From Rebecca billardiae RCC1528 (Eukaryota > Haptophyta), in assembly GCA_965240325.2 (NCBI GenBank), contig OZ251242.1:1302001-1366000 (forward strand): a stretch of 64,000 nucleotides of DNA, in the 5' to 3' direction. Shown here in pieces: positions 49,191-59,634 of this stretch. Position 1 is the stretch's first letter. Each line of letters starts with the position of its first letter. The notes below the pieces were generated by a model. That model did no database searches. It saw only the letters and a program-made list of their open reading frames with translations, and had not been told where the DNA came from. Both the position numbers and the translations under genes were made by a program.

Positions 49191-49482
49191 GGGACGTGGC
49201 AACAATGCCAGCGCGGTGCATGGCACACAGGTCCGTCGCATGGGCACGCACAGCAAGCATCATCCGGGCCGAGCAGCACGCACGCATGCGTGGGCGCAGT
49301 GCCGCGCCTCGTTCACCAAATTATTGGTGGCACGCGGTGGATCCGTGGCAGTGGTGAGCACGCGGTGGATCCGTGATTGCGGGTTGGGTTTCGGGGTGAA
49401 TGTGCGCGAAGCTCGTTGCGTACTTGCGTTACGACGAAACTAGTCAGCTGGCGACGATGGCGGCGCCGCGATCGCCACGGAG

Positions 49483-49809
49483 GTGTACGCGAGTCTCGAT
49501 ATGCACGAGCAGCACGATGTCGCGCCTAGCGCGGCAGGCAGCTGCTCGCACGCTGACGCGACCTCTTCCGTGACTGCCGACACAGCAGCTGCCGAGCCAG
49601 CGGGCAGCTCGAGCCACCCCGGCAGCGTGCCGCACGCCATCGCAGGCGTCTCATCCACGGGCATGATGTGCCTGGGCGACCGCCACAGCCAGCGCACCTT
49701 CGCACCGGAGGAGGTCGACTGCCTGCGCACCAAACTGTACGCGCCGTGGGCGGCCGAGGCACAGACGGGAGCGATCCTTGCGCTTGAGACCGGCATGCAG
49801 TACGACTGA
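49483..49809 (+). CDS. Small ORF of unknown function, 108 aa
   Basis: MYASLDMHEQHDV to LETGMQYD, ending TGA at 49807-49809. The frame opens just after a TAG at 49441. The composition is balanced (Asp, His, Thr and Ser rather than Arg/Pro/Gly), and the end MMCLGDRHSQRTF is protein-like, but no family is recognised. It ends 166 bp before the TIR cassette. It could be the 3' exon of something larger. Confidence 0.35.
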   Translation: MYASLDMHEQHDVAPSAAGSCSHADATSSVTADTAAAEPAGSSSHPGSVPHAIAGVSSTGMMCLGDRHSQRTFAPEEVDCLRTKLYAPWAAEAQTGAILALETGMQYD

Positions 49810-49870
49810 GACGACAGGGTCAACCTGATCGGATGCTGGGCGCTGATGACGTCTGATCACTGATGCGAGT

Positions 49871-49970
49871 GCGCCACGTCTGAATATGTGTACGCACACC
49901 TCAATATGCTGATGTCAGCGCTGACGATATACTCTCGCATTAAGATTTCATACTCCACAGTAGCAGTGCC
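49871..49970 (+). repeat. Direct repeat flanking the TIR cassette (left copy)
   Basis: About 100 bp with CGCCACGTCTGAATATGTG, GATGTCAGCGCTGA and TACTCTCGCATT, ending AGCAGTG. A diverged copy with insertions lies at 51270-51410, in the same orientation. Confidence 0.7.
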
Positions 49971-49974
49971 TGGC

Positions 49975-51203
49975 GGCTCCGGATTCGGTTGACCCCTGCC
50001 AGTGGCGGGCATTCTGAGAACCGAGTCGAAGTCACTCGAGCGGACCATATAGCCGGGTCCCTCCCGACCCCCGATTGATGACTTCCAAGCGACATTGAGC
50101 ATACACCCACCTCCCAATAGGATTCAGACTCATTTTTATAAGTGACACATACAAAAATGCGACCGAAATCCGAAACATGGGTAACTGTATATTAACATGG
50201 GTATCTCTGACGGAACTTGTATTCAGACAGTGATGTCACAGCTCACCGCCCCGCACTCGCGAGCGCGCTCTGGTTGGTCAGCTGCGCGCGGAGAGCATTG
50301 TGCCGCTCCTCGCTCAGCTGGTACACCGCTGGGCGCGGCCGCTCCGCCGCCGCTGCCGCGTGCCTCCGCCTCGTGCCGCGTGCTGGGGCGCCGCTGAAAG
50401 CCGGCGTGATCGGTTGCACGGGCGTGAGCTCGACAACGCCGCGGATGTTGCTGGAGTTGACGATGAAGCGCGTGTCGCCGTCGTTCCCAGCGGCAACTGC
50501 GTCCCATTCGGCAAACGAGAGCCCGCTCGCGTCGTCCGGGATGCGGTCCCACCACTTGATGGCCACCGCGGCCTCGTTGGCTGCAAACGACACGTTGTCA
50601 AGGGAGCCGGCCACCTGGAACTTCTTGACAATGCACGAGCCGTCGCCTGCGTCCACGGTGCGCGCGATCCAGTAGCCCTGGCGGAGCCACTGGTCCTCGA
50701 CGTCGCCCGCGCGCCGCCTCCCGAACCGACGCTGCGGCTTCACCTCGATGGCGATCCACAACTCCGGCACGAGCGAGTCGAGCAGATTGGCTGCAGCTGT
50801 GGCGGCGCCGCTGCGCAGGCGGCGGTCGGTGGTGGTGTCCACCGTGTGCACGATCGCGAGGTCACGCGCGACCGCCAGGAGGTGCTCGGCATCGCGTTCG
50901 CCAAGAGTAGCTCGCAGCTGTTCGTCCGAGACGTCGGCGTCGAACACGCTGCGCACGTCGCGCCCGCACCACCATGGCAGTGGGCAAAAGTACCCGGACT
51001 CCCAGTAGAAATGGTGAAATTCGGGCTCTGACGCCGTGTAAAAACAAGCGATCGCGGCAAACGGTGCGGATTCGCGCTCAGCACGCCAGCCCGAGTCCAG
51101 CAAGCCTTCGACCGCCTCCGTGCGACCTCGCGAAGGTCGTTTTCATTTTCGGTACGCCCGGTTTCTATGACCGGACTGGCAGGGGTCAACCGAAGCCGGA
51201 GCC
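49975..51203. mobile_element. Candidate transposon-like cassette: 29-bp TIRs, 4-bp flanking repeat, one ORF
   Basis: 49975-50003 (GGCTCCGGATTCGGTTGACC and on to CCAGT) is inverted at 51175-51203 with 28 of 29 bases matching. TGGC directly abuts both outer ends (49971-49974 and 51204-51207), as a target-site duplication would. The 1229-bp segment contains one well-formed 286-aa minus-strand ORF. Outside lie ~100-140-bp direct repeats (49871-49970 and 51270-51410). It is not recognised as a known superfamily by eye. The alternative is a fortuitous arrangement of dispersed repeats around a host gene. Confidence 0.5.
50243..51103 (-). CDS. 286-aa protein of unknown function inside the TIR cassette
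   Basis: A continuous frame with balanced composition and good aromatic content: MLDSGWRAERES at the start, then PEFHHFYWESGYFCPLPWWC, and a central ELWIAIEVKPQRRFGRR. The second half has GDVEDQWLRQGYWIARTVD, AVAIKWWDRIPDD and GLSFAEWDAV. The C-terminal 45 residues are Ala/Arg-rich. The pattern Asp (HTVD) followed about 30 residues later by IEVK resembles the D...ExK core of PD-(D/E)XK nucleases, but one such match is weak evidence. No transposase family is recognised. ATG 51103 lies 72 bp inside the right inverted repeat. The likely reading is a real protein of unknown role. Confidence 0.55.
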   Translation of the reverse strand: MLDSGWRAERESAPFAAIACFYTASEPEFHHFYWESGYFCPLPWWCGRDVRSVFDADVSDEQLRATLGERDAEHLLAVARDLAIVHTVDTTTDRRLRSGAATAAANLLDSLVPELWIAIEVKPQRRFGRRRAGDVEDQWLRQGYWIARTVDAGDGSCIVKKFQVAGSLDNVSFAANEAAVAIKWWDRIPDDASGLSFAEWDAVAAGNDGDTRFIVNSSNIRGVVELTPVQPITPAFSGAPARGTRRRHAAAAAERPRPAVYQLSEERHNALRAQLTNQSALASAGR

Positions 51204-51269
51204 TGGCGTCAGACCCGTCAGTGCAGCGGTTCCCGCGCGATAAAACCGCGTACGCGGACGGCGGGACGC

Positions 51270-51410
51270 CGCCACGGCGCGTCTGAATATGTGAATAATG
51301 TGTACACACTGTCACATAACACACACCTCCGGATGTCAGCGCTGATGACGACATACTCTCGCATTCAGAGATTTCTGCACTATTAGTATTACACAATAGC
51401 AGTGACCTCG
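51270..51410 (+). repeat. Direct repeat flanking the TIR cassette (right copy)
   Basis: A diverged copy of 49871-49970 (shared GCGTCTGAATATGTG, GATGTCAGCGCTGA, TACTCTCGCATT and AGCAGTG) with several insertions. Confidence 0.65.
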
Positions 51411-52089
51411 TCAGACACGGACCTGTGTGGACAGCACTTCCAACTGATGCCTATAAGACGGCGTGCGCGCACGCATGACGAGTCGTCAACAAGCGCCAAT
51501 AAACATTTTTATATATCATTATTCATCATTTTTCGTCGTCGCCACCCACCTTTATGCTGCTCGCTGCGCTCGCAGCTGATCTGATCTGAGCTCCCAGCTA
51601 CCCTCCATCACACCTTACAAAACCAGTTTCCAGGTCTCTCTTCGGAGAGCGTGCGATGAAGGATGGCGCGGCAACCTGCCACCGTGAGCCTTACGCACGT
51701 TAAAACAAATAAACTGTACGCAGATTCCGAGGCGGACACTGCTGCAACTTGCAAGCTTCGACCAGTACCACTACAGACGAATCAAGAGAGCTGCGCCCTC
51801 GTGCCTGTGTCTTTAAATCATAGAATTAGTCCTTCGGGTCGACCAAAAGGACCATCATCAAAAGAGCGCGGGCGATCGTGCATTATTCGTGCGTCCGTGC
51901 GTGCGGAATCAAAGAAATCGCGCGAGTCTTTTGATTGGTCGGCATCACGCCTCGACCGTGGCTCTCATGAGACTGCTGAGTAAGCAGACATCCCGCATCC
52001 GGTCGCTCCGCTCATCAGAAGCGCGCGAGGCACCACGCGCACCACTACGTACACTACGTGCAAGGTTAGGGTCGACACGGCTCAAGCGA
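51411..52089. other. Intergenic, with a dispersed repeat at 51774-51830
   Basis: Lower-GC sequence containing the second copy of the 16841-16912 repeat. No gene is supported. A 106-aa frame (51663-51983) runs across the repeat and is not called. Confidence 0.45.
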
Positions 52090-52926
52090 TCATGCTCCCG
52101 CCCTGGCACCCGCCATCGCGGAGAGCCCGAGCGAGGTGAAGCTCTTGCGCATCGACGCCGCGCCCGTGTCGGTCGCCGTCGAGTGCCTGGGCGTGCCAAA
52201 GCCGCCGGCCACGAGCGTCTGTTCGGAGAGCAGCACGCCGCTGCTGCCGGGTTGCGCCATGTGCCCCGACGCCGCCGCCTGCACGCGCCCCCGCATCCAC
52301 GCGCTCACCTCCGCCATCTCCTCGGGCACCATGCCCGAGCGGCCGCGCACAAACACGGTCGCGCTGCCGGCGAGCCGCTTGCGCAGGTCGTCGCAGTTGT
52401 CGTCCTCGTCGTCGACGAGCATGACGTCCTCGGCGCGCAGGCCGAAGGGCTCGACGAGGAGCTTGCGGATGAGCACGCTCTTCCGACCGTGCAGCATCGA
52501 GTGCTTCTCGATGTCCTCCCGCCCGAACACGCGCTCGCCGAAGAGCGGCGCCCAGCCGAGCTCGCCGAGGCACGTGTTCAGGATGCGCTGCGAGTTGCGG
52601 CTGACGACGGCGAGCGTGGCGCCGTCCGCGCGGAGGCCCTCGAGCCAGGCGGTGAGCTGCGCGACTCGCTCGCTCCCGCCGAAGCAGTGGTCGACCACGC
52701 CTTTGCTCATGTCGGTGAACGCGACGCCGCGGACGGCGAGCGTGCCGTCAAAGTCGAGCGCGACAACGCCCGCCGTCTCGGGCATGGGCAGGAACTTGGC
52801 CGCGCCCTGGCGCCCCGCGGAGCTCCGCACGGACGAGTTGGGCGTATCATCGTCGCCGCCCGCGTCGGACAGGCGGCCGAACGACCAGATCTTGCGCATC
52901 GGCGAGGGCGAGGGCTGCGCGCTCAT
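52090..52926 (-). CDS. HAD-superfamily phosphatase-like protein
   Basis: An intronless 278-aa protein. Motif I is D58-F-D60-G-T-L (ALDFDGTLAV), giving the nucleophile Asp and acid/base Asp. Motif II is S109 in LAVVSRNSQ. A Lys candidate for motif III lies near 149-156 (GRKSVLIRKLL). Motif IV is D172-D173 in VMLVDDEDDNCDDL. The layout with a small cap (residues about 70-95) fits class-C0/C1-like HAD hydrolases. The substrate (phosphoprotein or metabolite) cannot be told. The first 45 residues are Ser/Gly/Asp-rich and the last 60 are Ser/Gly/Ala-rich, probably flexible. The start is the first ATG of the frame. Confidence 0.82.
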   Translation of the reverse strand: MSAQPSPSPMRKIWSFGRLSDAGGDDDTPNSSVRSSAGRQGAAKFLPMPETAGVVALDFDGTLAVRGVAFTDMSKGVVDHCFGGSERVAQLTAWLEGLRADGATLAVVSRNSQRILNTCLGELGWAPLFGERVFGREDIEKHSMLHGRKSVLIRKLLVEPFGLRAEDVMLVDDEDDNCDDLRKRLAGSATVFVRGRSGMVPEEMAEVSAWMRGRVQAAASGHMAQPGSSGVLLSEQTLVAGGFGTPRHSTATDTGAASMRKSFTSLGLSAMAGARAGA

Positions 52927-53366
52927 CGTGGCGCACAGCGACCGACGTGCAAGGCGGGATTCTTTGGTGCCGCATCGCTGGGACGCACGATGCGTCCGGG
53001 ACCCCCAACGGGTACCCGCTCAGTGACGAAAGACTCTGAATCTCGGTCGGGTTGCGTATTCGCTGAACCAATTGTGAGACATGCCTATGTTCAGGCGTCC
53101 CCCGATTGGGCGATGCAGAACCACATCAGGGTGATGAATCGGCCCACGCCAACCGCCACAGGGTCAAACCTTGTACAACCACCTACGCGAGTCCTGGACC
53201 GCTTCTGAGTTGACTATGGTTCAGGAGGTCATCATTCCGCTATTGACGCGACGCGGTGTTGGTATCATCAATATTCGCCTGAGCCTGAATTCGTCCAATA
53301 TTAATCGAAGAGATGCATTAGAATTGAGCTCGCTGACGGAGCCTGCCCGCGGCTGCACCGCCGTCC
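52927..53366. other. Intergenic 440 bp, nothing recognised
   Basis: Lower GC near 53170-53340. No supported feature. Confidence 0.4.
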
Positions 53367-54566
53367 TCACGGCGCACCATCCCAGTCGGCGTCGAAGAGC
53401 GGCTCGGTGCGCTCCCAGAAGGTGCCCGCCACCACCCCGCCGCTCGGCCCGAAGCGCACGCCCTCCGCGCCGAGCAGCTCGCGCTGCGTCCGCCCGCCCG
53501 CGCCCTCGGCCAGGCTGATGCGACCCGACGCGCCGAGCACGCGCTGCCACGGCGCGCGCTCGGCGCGGCAGAGGCCTTCGGCGAGCAGCCGACCCACCAG
53601 CCGCGCGCGGCCCGGGTACCCAGCCAGCGCGGCGACCTGGCCGTATGCCGCCACCTTGCCCACCGGGATGCGCTCGATCACGCGCAGCACGCGCCACGCG
53701 AGGCGCGCGGCCGCGCGCGGCGGCGCGGCCGCGCGCGCCGCGGAGGCCTCGGCCGGCGCGCGCCGCTGCGCCAACCTGTCAGGTTGCCCCGAGCCGGCGC
53801 ACGCCGCAGCCGTCTGCTGCGCCCGCCGCTCAGGCAGCCGCTCAGGCTGGCTGAGCGGCTGGAGTGTGCGGCTGTGCGCGAGGGCGAGGTCGAACCAGTG
53901 GCGCAGCCGCTCGTTGCCGCGGAAGTGGGCGAGCTCGACGAGCAGCAGCGCGCCCGGGAGCCTCTGCCCGCCCCACGCCTCGCAGCGCGACACGCCGCCG
54001 CGGTGCGCGCCCGCTCGCAGCTGCGCCGCCGCCGCCGCCTCGCCCACGCAGGCGAGCAGCCGCGCGGGCGCGCGCAGACTCACGCCGAGGAGGAGGTGGT
54101 CGCGGAGCGTCCAGACGCGCATGCCGAGCGTGGTGCGCTCGTGCACCGCCCATCCGTCGGGCGCGTGCTCGTCCACAAAGGCGCGCACGCCGCTGAGCAC
54201 GCCGGCCACACCGGCCGACGCCGGCAGCGGCTCTGCCCTCGACCGCCCGTCGTCGCCCGCCGCGTCGATCATCGCGCCGTCGTGCGCCGGCTGCTCCGCA
54301 CGCAGCCGCTTGGAGGCGCGCGCGGCCGGCGGCGGCGCCGCCGCGCGCTCGCGGCGCGGCGCGCGGCGCGCGGCGGCGCGCGGTGGCGGCGGTTGGGGAG
54401 ACTCGAGGCCGAGGGAGCGCAGGTACTCGCGATTCCGCTCGATCGCCATATCGCGCGCGCGCTCGTACTCCGTCTGCGCTCGCGACCAGTCGCCGTCGCG
54501 CGCCGGCAGCATCGCGTCGAGAAGGCGCGGCCCCACGCCCGCGCGGCGGCGCTCGCGAGCAGCCAA
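53367..54566 (-). CDS. Alkyltransferase-like (ATL) DNA-repair protein with N-terminal extension
   Basis: An intronless 399-aa protein. The C-terminal ~110 residues are an MGMT/ATL DNA-binding fold: VLRVIERIPVGKVAAYGQVA, the Arg-finger helix (RARLVGRLLAEG), then P339-W340-Q341-R342-V343 and GRISL. In O6-alkylguanine transferases this motif is PCHRV. The Trp in place of the acceptor Cys marks it as an ATL, which binds alkylated guanine and hands it to nucleotide excision repair. The middle (GMRVWTLRDHLLLGVSL to ERLRHWFDLALAHSRTL) resembles a TfoX N-terminal domain in length and its hydrophobic end, tentatively. The N-terminus has ERARDMAIERNREYLRSLGL, a short helix common in algal proteins, and a basic Arg/Pro linker. 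The start is the first ATG in frame. Confidence 0.75.
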   Translation of the reverse strand: MAARERRRAGVGPRLLDAMLPARDGDWSRAQTEYERARDMAIERNREYLRSLGLESPQPPPPRAAARRAPRRERAAAPPPAARASKRLRAEQPAHDGAMIDAAGDDGRSRAEPLPASAGVAGVLSGVRAFVDEHAPDGWAVHERTTLGMRVWTLRDHLLLGVSLRAPARLLACVGEAAAAAQLRAGAHRGGVSRCEAWGGQRLPGALLLVELAHFRGNERLRHWFDLALAHSRTLQPLSQPERLPERRAQQTAAACAGSGQPDRLAQRRAPAEASAARAAAPPRAAARLAWRVLRVIERIPVGKVAAYGQVAALAGYPGRARLVGRLLAEGLCRAERAPWQRVLGASGRISLAEGAGGRTQRELLGAEGVRFGPSGGVVAGTFWERTEPLFDADWDGAP

Positions 54567-54667
54567 CGGGCTGCCGCGCCGGACTCTCCCTTCCCAGTTC
54601 CCGCCGGCCCGGACTTCGACTGGGCCGGCGCGAGGCGTCTGCTGCGCCGCCGACGCAGCCAGCCATC
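54567..54667. promoter_or_regulatory. 101-bp head-to-head intergenic, presumed bidirectional promoter
   Basis: The ATL gene (minus, ATG 54566) and the EDC4 gene (plus, ATG 54668) start back to back. All promoter and 5' UTR sequence for both must lie in or around this 101-bp stretch. No TATA or CCAAT box is visible. Confidence 0.4.
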
Positions 54668-57600
54668 ATGCCGTCGCTCGAACGCCACGCCACGCTCGAC
54701 GCGTCGTCGCTGGAGAAGGAGGAGCTCGAGGTGTCCACGATCACGCTGTACCAGCGCGACGCGGCCCTCTTCCGCGGCACCATCATCGCCGTCAACTCCG
54801 AATACATCTGCTACGCCATCAAGGGTGCGCGGCAGCGGCCTCGGCGGCGCGCGCGGCGGCGTGGCGCGGGCGCGCGCGCGCGCGCGCGCGCAGGTGGGGA
54901 AGCGTGCGCGGCGCTGGCGGCGTGCGCGCCCACCCGCCCCCGCGCTCGCGCGCAACCCCTCGCCCACCGCTGTGCCGCGCAGGCGGCATGATCCGCGTGA
55001 TCAACCGCGTGGACGCGCAGCGCGCGCTGCTGCGCGGCTTCAGCAAGCATGTTTCAGACATGGCGTTTGCGCCGACGGAGGAGGCGGCGGAGGAGGATGA
55101 GGAGGAGGCGGAGGAGAGCGTGCTCGCGGCTGTGGGCAACGACGGCAACCTCTACGTCTGGAGCCTCTCCTCCACCGACGGCACGCTCGAGTGCGCGCGC
55201 GCGCGCGCGCCGCGCGCCGCGCCGCGCGCCGCGCAGCCGCGCCGCGCGCGCGCGCGCGCGCCGCCCGCCGGCGGCGCGCTGGGCGCGCGGCTGCGCGGCG
55301 TTGCGCGGAGCACCCGCCGACTGCCGTCCGCCGCGCCGCCCTCCGCTCTCCGCGCGCCCCCGCGCCCCCGCCGCGCAGGCCGTGCACGCTGCTGCACGCG
55401 GAGGCGGGCGCGCCCACGCCGCCCGGCTGCGCGGCGACCGACCGCGTGGCGTGGCAGCCGCACGGCGGCGGCGGCGAGGAGCGGCGCGTGCTGGCGAGCG
55501 TGCTCTCGGCGGGCGCGAGCGTGTGCCTCTGGGCCATCCACCCGTCGCAGCCCGCGCAGCCGCCCGCAACCCTCCAGCTCTCGCTCGGCGCCGCGCTGCC
55601 CGCCGCTCCGGCCGAGCGCGCCGTGCGCCACCTGGCCTTCACGCCAGACGGCGCGGCGCTGGCGCTCGCGCTGGGGTCGGAGGTGCGGATCGTCGACCTG
55701 CGCGGGCTGAGCGCGGGCGGGATCGCCTCGGGCGCCGCGCACGCCGCGCTCGGCCCCGCCGTGCGCGTGCTCGCCGCCATCGACGGCCCGGTCGACACCG
55801 TCGCGCCGGTCGCCCCGGGCGTTCTGCTGACGGGCGCGCGCGGCAACACGAGGCTGGGGCTGTGGCAGCAGGCGGGGGACGGGGGCGGGTACTCGCTCGC
55901 GTCGGAGCTGCGCGTCGCGCCGTCGGCGGGCGGCGGGGCGGAGCAGCCCGACGGCCTCGCCTACCACATGCTGTGCACGCCCGCGCCGCCGCCGTCCGAC
56001 GACGATGGCGCGGACGGTGGCGGCGGCGGCGCCGCCGCCGAGCCCGTGATCGTTTTGGCGGCGCGTGAGGCGGGGGAGGTGCTGGCGGTGCGGCTGCGCA
56101 CGGCGGCGCCGGGCGGCGCGGCGTTCTGCGCGGCCGCGGCGTACCACACCGCGCTGCCCGTCCTCGCGATGGTCGCGCGCGTCGAGGGCGGCGACGCCGA
56201 GCTGGGCGCGGACGGCGCGGACGGCGGCGGCGCGGACGGCGGCGGCGAGGAGGAGGAGGGCGCGCCCGCTGTAGCGCTGTATGCGGTGCAGACGACGGCG
56301 GTGCAGCGGCTCGCGCTGACGGCGGAGCTGCTGCCGCCCGAGGGCAGCGCGCCGGCGCCGGGCGCCGGCGGCGCGGAGGCCGCGCTCGCCGCGCAGCAGG
56401 CGCGCACGGGCATGCCCGCCGGGGTGCCGCCGCGGCTCGCCGCATCGCTCAAGCAGGGCGGCGGCGGCGGCGGCGGCGGCGGCGGCCTTCCGGATGACGC
56501 GCGCTCGACGGCGGCGACCGCGGGCGACAACGGCTCGGAGGGCGGCGAGATGAGCGACTTCCCCGCGGAGACGGAGGGCGACGAGGCCGACGACGAGGCG
56601 GAGGGCGCCGACGCCTCCGCAGCCGCCGCCGCCGCCGGTGCCGGCGGCGGCGGCAGGCCCTCTGGAGTGCTCGGGCCCGAAGGCTCAGCGTCCTGCGCGC
56701 CCGCCAAGCCGCCTTCCTCCGCGCCCTCGCCCTTCCTGCAGGCCGCGCTCGAGCGGCTGGCCGGGGGCGGCGCCGCGCCCACCGTGCCGCCCGGCGCGGG
56801 CCCAACCAGCGCCGCGGAGGGCGGCGCCGCCGGGCCGGGCCAGCTGCGCGTGCTCAAGAGGCCGGACTCCGCAGACGGCGGCGGCGGCTCGTCCGCGCCC
56901 TCCGCCACATCGGCCACGCCGCCGCCCGGCCCGCAGCCGCCGCAGCAGCCGCAGCAGCCGCAGCCGGCCGCGGCGGCGGCGGCGGCGGCGGAGCAGCACC
57001 GCGTGCAGATGGCCGCGCTGCAGCAGCTGCTCAACGCCTCCAAGCGCGCCGAGACCGCGCAGCTCGCAGCCATCGAGCGCGTGCGCGCGGACGCGAGCGC
57101 CGACCTCGCCGCGTGTGAGCGTAGGCTTGAGGCGGTGCTGGCCGCGCGCGTCGAGCAGTCGGGCGCGGCGCTGGGCGCGGCGCTGGGCGAGCAGCTGCGC
57201 GAGCTCGCGCCCGCGACGGCGGGCGCGGTGCGCGCCGCGCTCGCCGCCGAGCTGCCGCAGCTGCTCGCCCCCACCGTGCAGCGCGCGGCGCGCGACGCTG
57301 CGGTTGGCGCCGCGCCCGCCGTCGCCGCCGCCGTGCGCGACGCGCTGGCGCCTCAGCTCGCCGAGTCGGCGCGCGCCAACGCGGCGGCCGCGGCGGCGGC
57401 CGCGCCGCCCGCGCCGCCCGCCGCGACGGCCGCCGAGATCGCCTCGCCCCTCGTCGCGGCGTGCCGCGAGCAGTTCGCGCGCGTGCTCGTGCCGGCGGTG
57501 GAGGCGGCGGTGGGCGTGGCGGCCGAGCAGCTGCGCGGCGCGGTGGACGCCCACGCGGCGTCGCTGCACGCGCGCACCTCCGCCGACGTGCGCGAGGCGT

Positions 57601-58201
57601 GCGCCGCGCAGGTGAGCGCGGCGGTCGCGCCGCTGTCCGAGCTGCTCAGCGGCGGCGTGGCAGGCGCGGTGCAGGCCGCGCTCCGGCCCGAGCTCGACGC
57701 TGCGCTCGCGAGCGCGCTGCCCCCGATCGCGGCCCACATCTCGACGCTGCGCGCGGCGGTGGACGCGCTGCCCGCCACGCTTGCCACCGCGGTCGGCGGC
57801 GCCGGCCGCGGCGCGGGCGGCGGCGCCGGTGCGGACGCGGCCGCCGCCGCCGCCGCCGCCGCGGGCGCGGGCGCCGCCGCCCCGAGCGGCGGCAGCGCGC
57901 AGCACGAGGTGGACGCTCTCGTCGGGTCGGGCTACCTCGAGAAGGCGTTCGCAACAGCGCTCTCTGCGTCGGACAGCGCGCTGCTCGGCCGGCTGTGCGC
58001 GGCCGTGCCGCCCAATGCGCTGATCGAGTCGACGGACTTTGGCGCGAGTGCGCGCCGCGCGGATGTCGCGCGCCGCGCTGGGCTGGGCTGGGCTGTGTCG
58101 CCCGGCGGCGCGCGTGCGCGGTCGACGCGCGCGCGCGCCCTCGCGGCCGCGCCGCGCGCCCTCGCCCCCTTGCTCACGCCGCTTGCCGCTGTCCTGCGCG
58201 C

Positions 58202-58253
<52 letters not shown>

Positions 58254-58767
58254 AGGCACGACGCAGTCGAAGCAGATTGTGCTCATCTCGCTGCTGCAGC
58301 AGCTCGGCGAGCAGCTCGCCGCGGGCGCGCGCGGGCCGAGCGGCGCGCGCGTGGGCGGCGCGCGCTGGCCCTCACTGCAGCTGGACTGGCTGTCAGAGGC
58401 GCTGCTCGCGCTCACGCCGGCTGAGCCGGTGATCGCGGGCTCGGTGGCGCAGGTGCTGGGCGTGGTCACTCACGGTGCGCGCGCGGTGCGCCGAGCGCCA
58501 CGCCGCGCCACGCGCGGTCGGAGGCCTGGGGGCGGGGCGGCAGCCTCCCCGCGCCGCACCCGCGCGCGCCCGCGCGCCGCCCCGCTCCTGCGCTGCGCAC
58601 ACTCTCAACCGCGCGACCCGCCGCCGCCGCCGCCGCCGCCGCCGCGTGTGCGCGTGGCAGGGCTCGAGGCCGCGAAGGGCGTGGGCGGCCTGCCGGACGA
58701 GGGCGCGGTGCGGCGGCAGATGCAGATCGCGCTGCACCTCGTGCGCAGCTGCAACGCCACGGCCTGA
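54668..58767 (+). CDS. EDC4/Varicose (Ge-1)-like mRNA decapping scaffold, five exons
   Basis: Exons 54668-54824, 54983-55190, 55379-58047, 58256-58474 and 58661-58767 join in frame to 1119 aa. All four introns are GT-AG (158-208 bp, donors GTGCGCG). The N-terminal half is a WD40 region: GGMIRVINRVDAQRALLRGF, HVSDMAF, GNDGNLYVWSL, later LAFTPDGAALALALGSEVRI. This matches the EDC4 pattern (INRxxxxRALLxG, VSDMAF). A long Gly/Ala/Pro- and acid-rich linker follows, then a coiled-coil-like Ala/Glu/Leu region. The C-terminal alpha-helical domain (HEVDALVGSGYLEKAFATAL; QSKQIVLISLLQQLGEQLAA) is the Ge-1 C-terminus that recruits decapping factors in P-bodies. The role is to bring the decapping enzyme to target mRNAs. 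Confidence 0.88.
58203..58252 (+). repeat. (CGTG)n microsatellite in an intron
   Basis: About 12 CGTG units fill the 3' part of the intron 58048-58255 of the EDC4-like gene and end next to the GCGCAG acceptor. Confidence 0.95.
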
Positions 58768-59634
58768 GCGCGCGGCGGGTGAGGAGGGCAGGGGCCCCGC
58801 GCGCCGGCTCGGCTGCTGCCGCTGGCCCGTGGCGCGGGCAGCGCGCAGCGCGCAGCGCGCAGCGCAGCCGAGTGCACGGCGCAGGCGAGAGCGGCGGGGC
58901 GGCCGCGCGGCCATGCGGGGCGGCTGCTGCCTCCCAGCGGACGCCCAGAGGCTCTGTGAGAAGAGGCGGCGGGGCGTGGCATGCAGGCTCAGGCTGCTGC
59001 GCGGCGATGGCTGGCTGGCGGGCTGCTCGGCTCTGCGGATCTGCTCGGCCGTGCCGCCGCCTGGCGCCGCCTGCGGGCCTCGGCCCTCCGGGCCGTGGGC
59101 GTACTCGGTACTGGCCGGCCCGCGCCGCCCTGTGGCAAAACGCGCCTGCTGCTGTACTGCTACTAGTACTAGCGCTACTGCTGATGATCGTCATCGATGC
59201 TGATGGCTGTGCTGATGCGCGATATTCTCTGCCACTAGAGACTAGAGAGTATCAAGCATTAGCAGCGCCCGCCGGCGGTACCGCCACTCGCCAGTAGTGA
59301 TGAGCGAGTGGGCTGCTCCGACTGTGACACACCACTCACCTCACAGTCAGGACTCACAGGAGTCACACGTCTGTCACACCGCCCGTCACACGAGCCTCCG
59401 CCTCGTCGCTCCACTCGGGCCGTGCACGCGCATCGGCTGCGTGCGCGGCACGTACACCGCCGCGCGCATTTCAGCACATACGGCGATGAATGAAGTCAGG
59501 CCGCAAGGCCCCGTGGCTGGCTCCTGGCAGCCCATCGCAGCCCATGCGGCGCGAGGAACGCGGCTGCGAGCACTCGCACGCCGCGCACTCCCAATCCAAG
59601 CCTGCGCAGCCAGCATCCGCCAAGGGCCGGTCGC
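58768..59634. other. Intergenic between convergent genes, nothing recognised
   Basis: Follows the EDC4 stop and precedes the stop of the minus-strand F-box/RCC1 gene. No feature is supported. A CGCGCAG-type repeat is seen near 58840-58860. Confidence 0.4.

Noticed and set aside
48557-49357. 266-aa plus-strand ORF starting in the 72-bp inverted repeat
   Set aside because: Begins inside a repeat arm and runs through a tandem duplication; the peptide just repeats.
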